A DNA stretch of 6,314 nt, taken from NCBI GenBank assembly GCA_945885645.1, contig CAMCYV010000089.1, positions 1 through 6,314 on the forward strand. Direction: 5' to 3'. Shown piece after piece: positions 5,713 through 6,314 of the stretch (position 1 is its first letter; each line of letters starts with the position of its first letter). Made by a program: the position numbers and the translations under genes. This stretch comes from Bifidobacterium breve (lineage in GTDB: Bacteria > Actinomycetota > Actinomycetes > S36-B12). A model generated the notes under the pieces. The model made no database searches. It was not told the origin of the DNA and saw only the letters and a list, made by a program, of their open reading frames with translations.

Positions 5713-6314
5713 GTGGCAATTAATGACGTTTGCGAGAGCGTTCAGCGTGTTGTGGACGAACTTTTGAGCCAGGGAATCTTGACCGCGGGTGTGGAAGTAA
5801 CCCTTGAGCGCCCAAAGTCGCGTGAGCACGGGGACTACGCCACCAATGTGGCACTCGTTGCTGCAAAATCCTCAACTATTGCACCGAGGGAATTAGCGTT
5901 GAAGATCGCCGAGGCCTTGAGGGCAGACCCAGCATTCACAGAAGTAAGCGTGGCTGGTCCTGGTTTTGTGAACATTCGACTCTCGGCGCAGACGCAGGGA
6001 GAAATCGCCCAACGTGTGGTGAATCAAGGTTCTGCCTATGGCCGCAACGACGCGTTGATGGGCAAGAGTTTCAATGTTGAATTCATTTCAGCAAATCCCA
6101 CAGGGCCGCTGCACCTTGGTCATACCCGCTGGGCGGCCGTGGGGGATGCACTCGCCCGCGTGTTGGCGGCCGCGGGAGCGGACGTCACAACCGAGTTTTA
6201 TATCAACGATCGCGGTGTTCAAATGGACAAGTTCGGTGAATCGGTCATGGCCGCGTCGTGGGGAAAAGCGGTTCCAGAAGATGGCTACCACGGCGGCTAC
6301 ATTTTGGATCTTGC
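5713..6314 (+). CDS. argS: Arginyl-tRNA synthetase, 3' end cut by window
   Basis: This class I aminoacyl-tRNA synthetase charges tRNA-Arg in the cytoplasm. Only the first 200 codons are visible of a protein that usually has about 550-590 residues. The ArgRS-specific amino-terminal Add-1 domain shows in VTLERPKSREHGDYATNVAL (28-47) and AGPGFVNIRL (about 77-86). The catalytic domain begins with VEFISANPTGPLHLGHTR, with the HIGH-class ATP motif HLGH at 134-137, then the family segment EFYINDRGVQMDKFG. GTG at 5713 is chosen because the upstream TACGCT hexamer ends exactly six bases before it and because the resulting amino end (MAINDVCESVQ) has the usual ArgRS spacing to the Add-1 motif. TTG 5686 and GTG 5692 are in frame but would overlap the promoter. 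It diverges from the small membrane-protein gene across 48 bases. Confidence 0.96.
   Translation, partial: MAINDVCESVQRVVDELLSQGILTAGVEVTLERPKSREHGDYATNVALVAAKSSTIAPRELALKIAEALRADPAFTEVSVAGPGFVNIRLSAQTQGEIAQRVVNQGSAYGRNDALMGKSFNVEFISANPTGPLHLGHTRWAAVGDALARVLAAAGADVTTEFYINDRGVQMDKFGESVMAASWGKAVPEDGYHGGYILDL

Noticed and set aside
6088..6291. 67-codon minus-strand frame inside argS
   Set aside because: Antisense to the HLGH catalytic region of argS with no signal of its own.

Overview
The window looks like a compact actinobacterial chromosome segment of roughly balanced base composition. This inference rests on the ~400-residue actinobacterial-type tgt, an arginyl-tRNA synthetase next to a tRNA-Arg(CCG) locus, GTG starts, very tight or overlapping gene packing, and start codons placed exactly where an actinobacterial leaderless transcript would begin. 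It is ordinary chromosomal coding DNA: I see no mobile element, CRISPR array or phage gene.

Left block (1-3687, + strand): the 3' part of an OleC-type beta-lactone synthetase, a complete OleD-type NAD(P)-dependent reductase, and a complete tRNA-guanine transglycosylase (tgt). The three genes are joined by two identical 4-base GTGA overlaps, so they read as one translationally coupled operon. OleC and OleD belong to the long-chain olefin / beta-lactone pathway: OleA condenses two acyl-CoAs, OleD reduces the beta-keto acid, OleC closes the beta-lactone and OleB decarboxylates it. OleA and OleB must lie upstream if present, and OleB may even be fused to the truncated OleC.

Middle block (3684-4471, - strand): a YhhQ/VUT-family queuosine-precursor transporter, convergent with tgt and overlapping its end by 4 bases. 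Its ATG lies two bases after the 3' end of a tRNA-Arg(CCG) gene on the same strand, so transporter mRNA and tRNA appear to share a precursor. Transporter plus tgt suggests salvage of a queuosine precursor.

Right block (4455-6314): a YihY/BrkB-family membrane protein (+), an unrecognised 97-residue two-helix membrane protein (-) whose last 29 codons are antisense to the end of yihY, and the 5' part of argS (+). The small gene and argS diverge from a 48-base gap. Each start codon there is preceded by a TANNNT hexamer exactly six bases away, the geometry of leaderless promoters.

The points most worth checking are the tRNA-yhhQ junction, the coupling of ole genes to tgt, the altered substrate-pocket loop of Tgt, and the paired leaderless promoters. 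No wholly new system can be claimed from the sequence alone.
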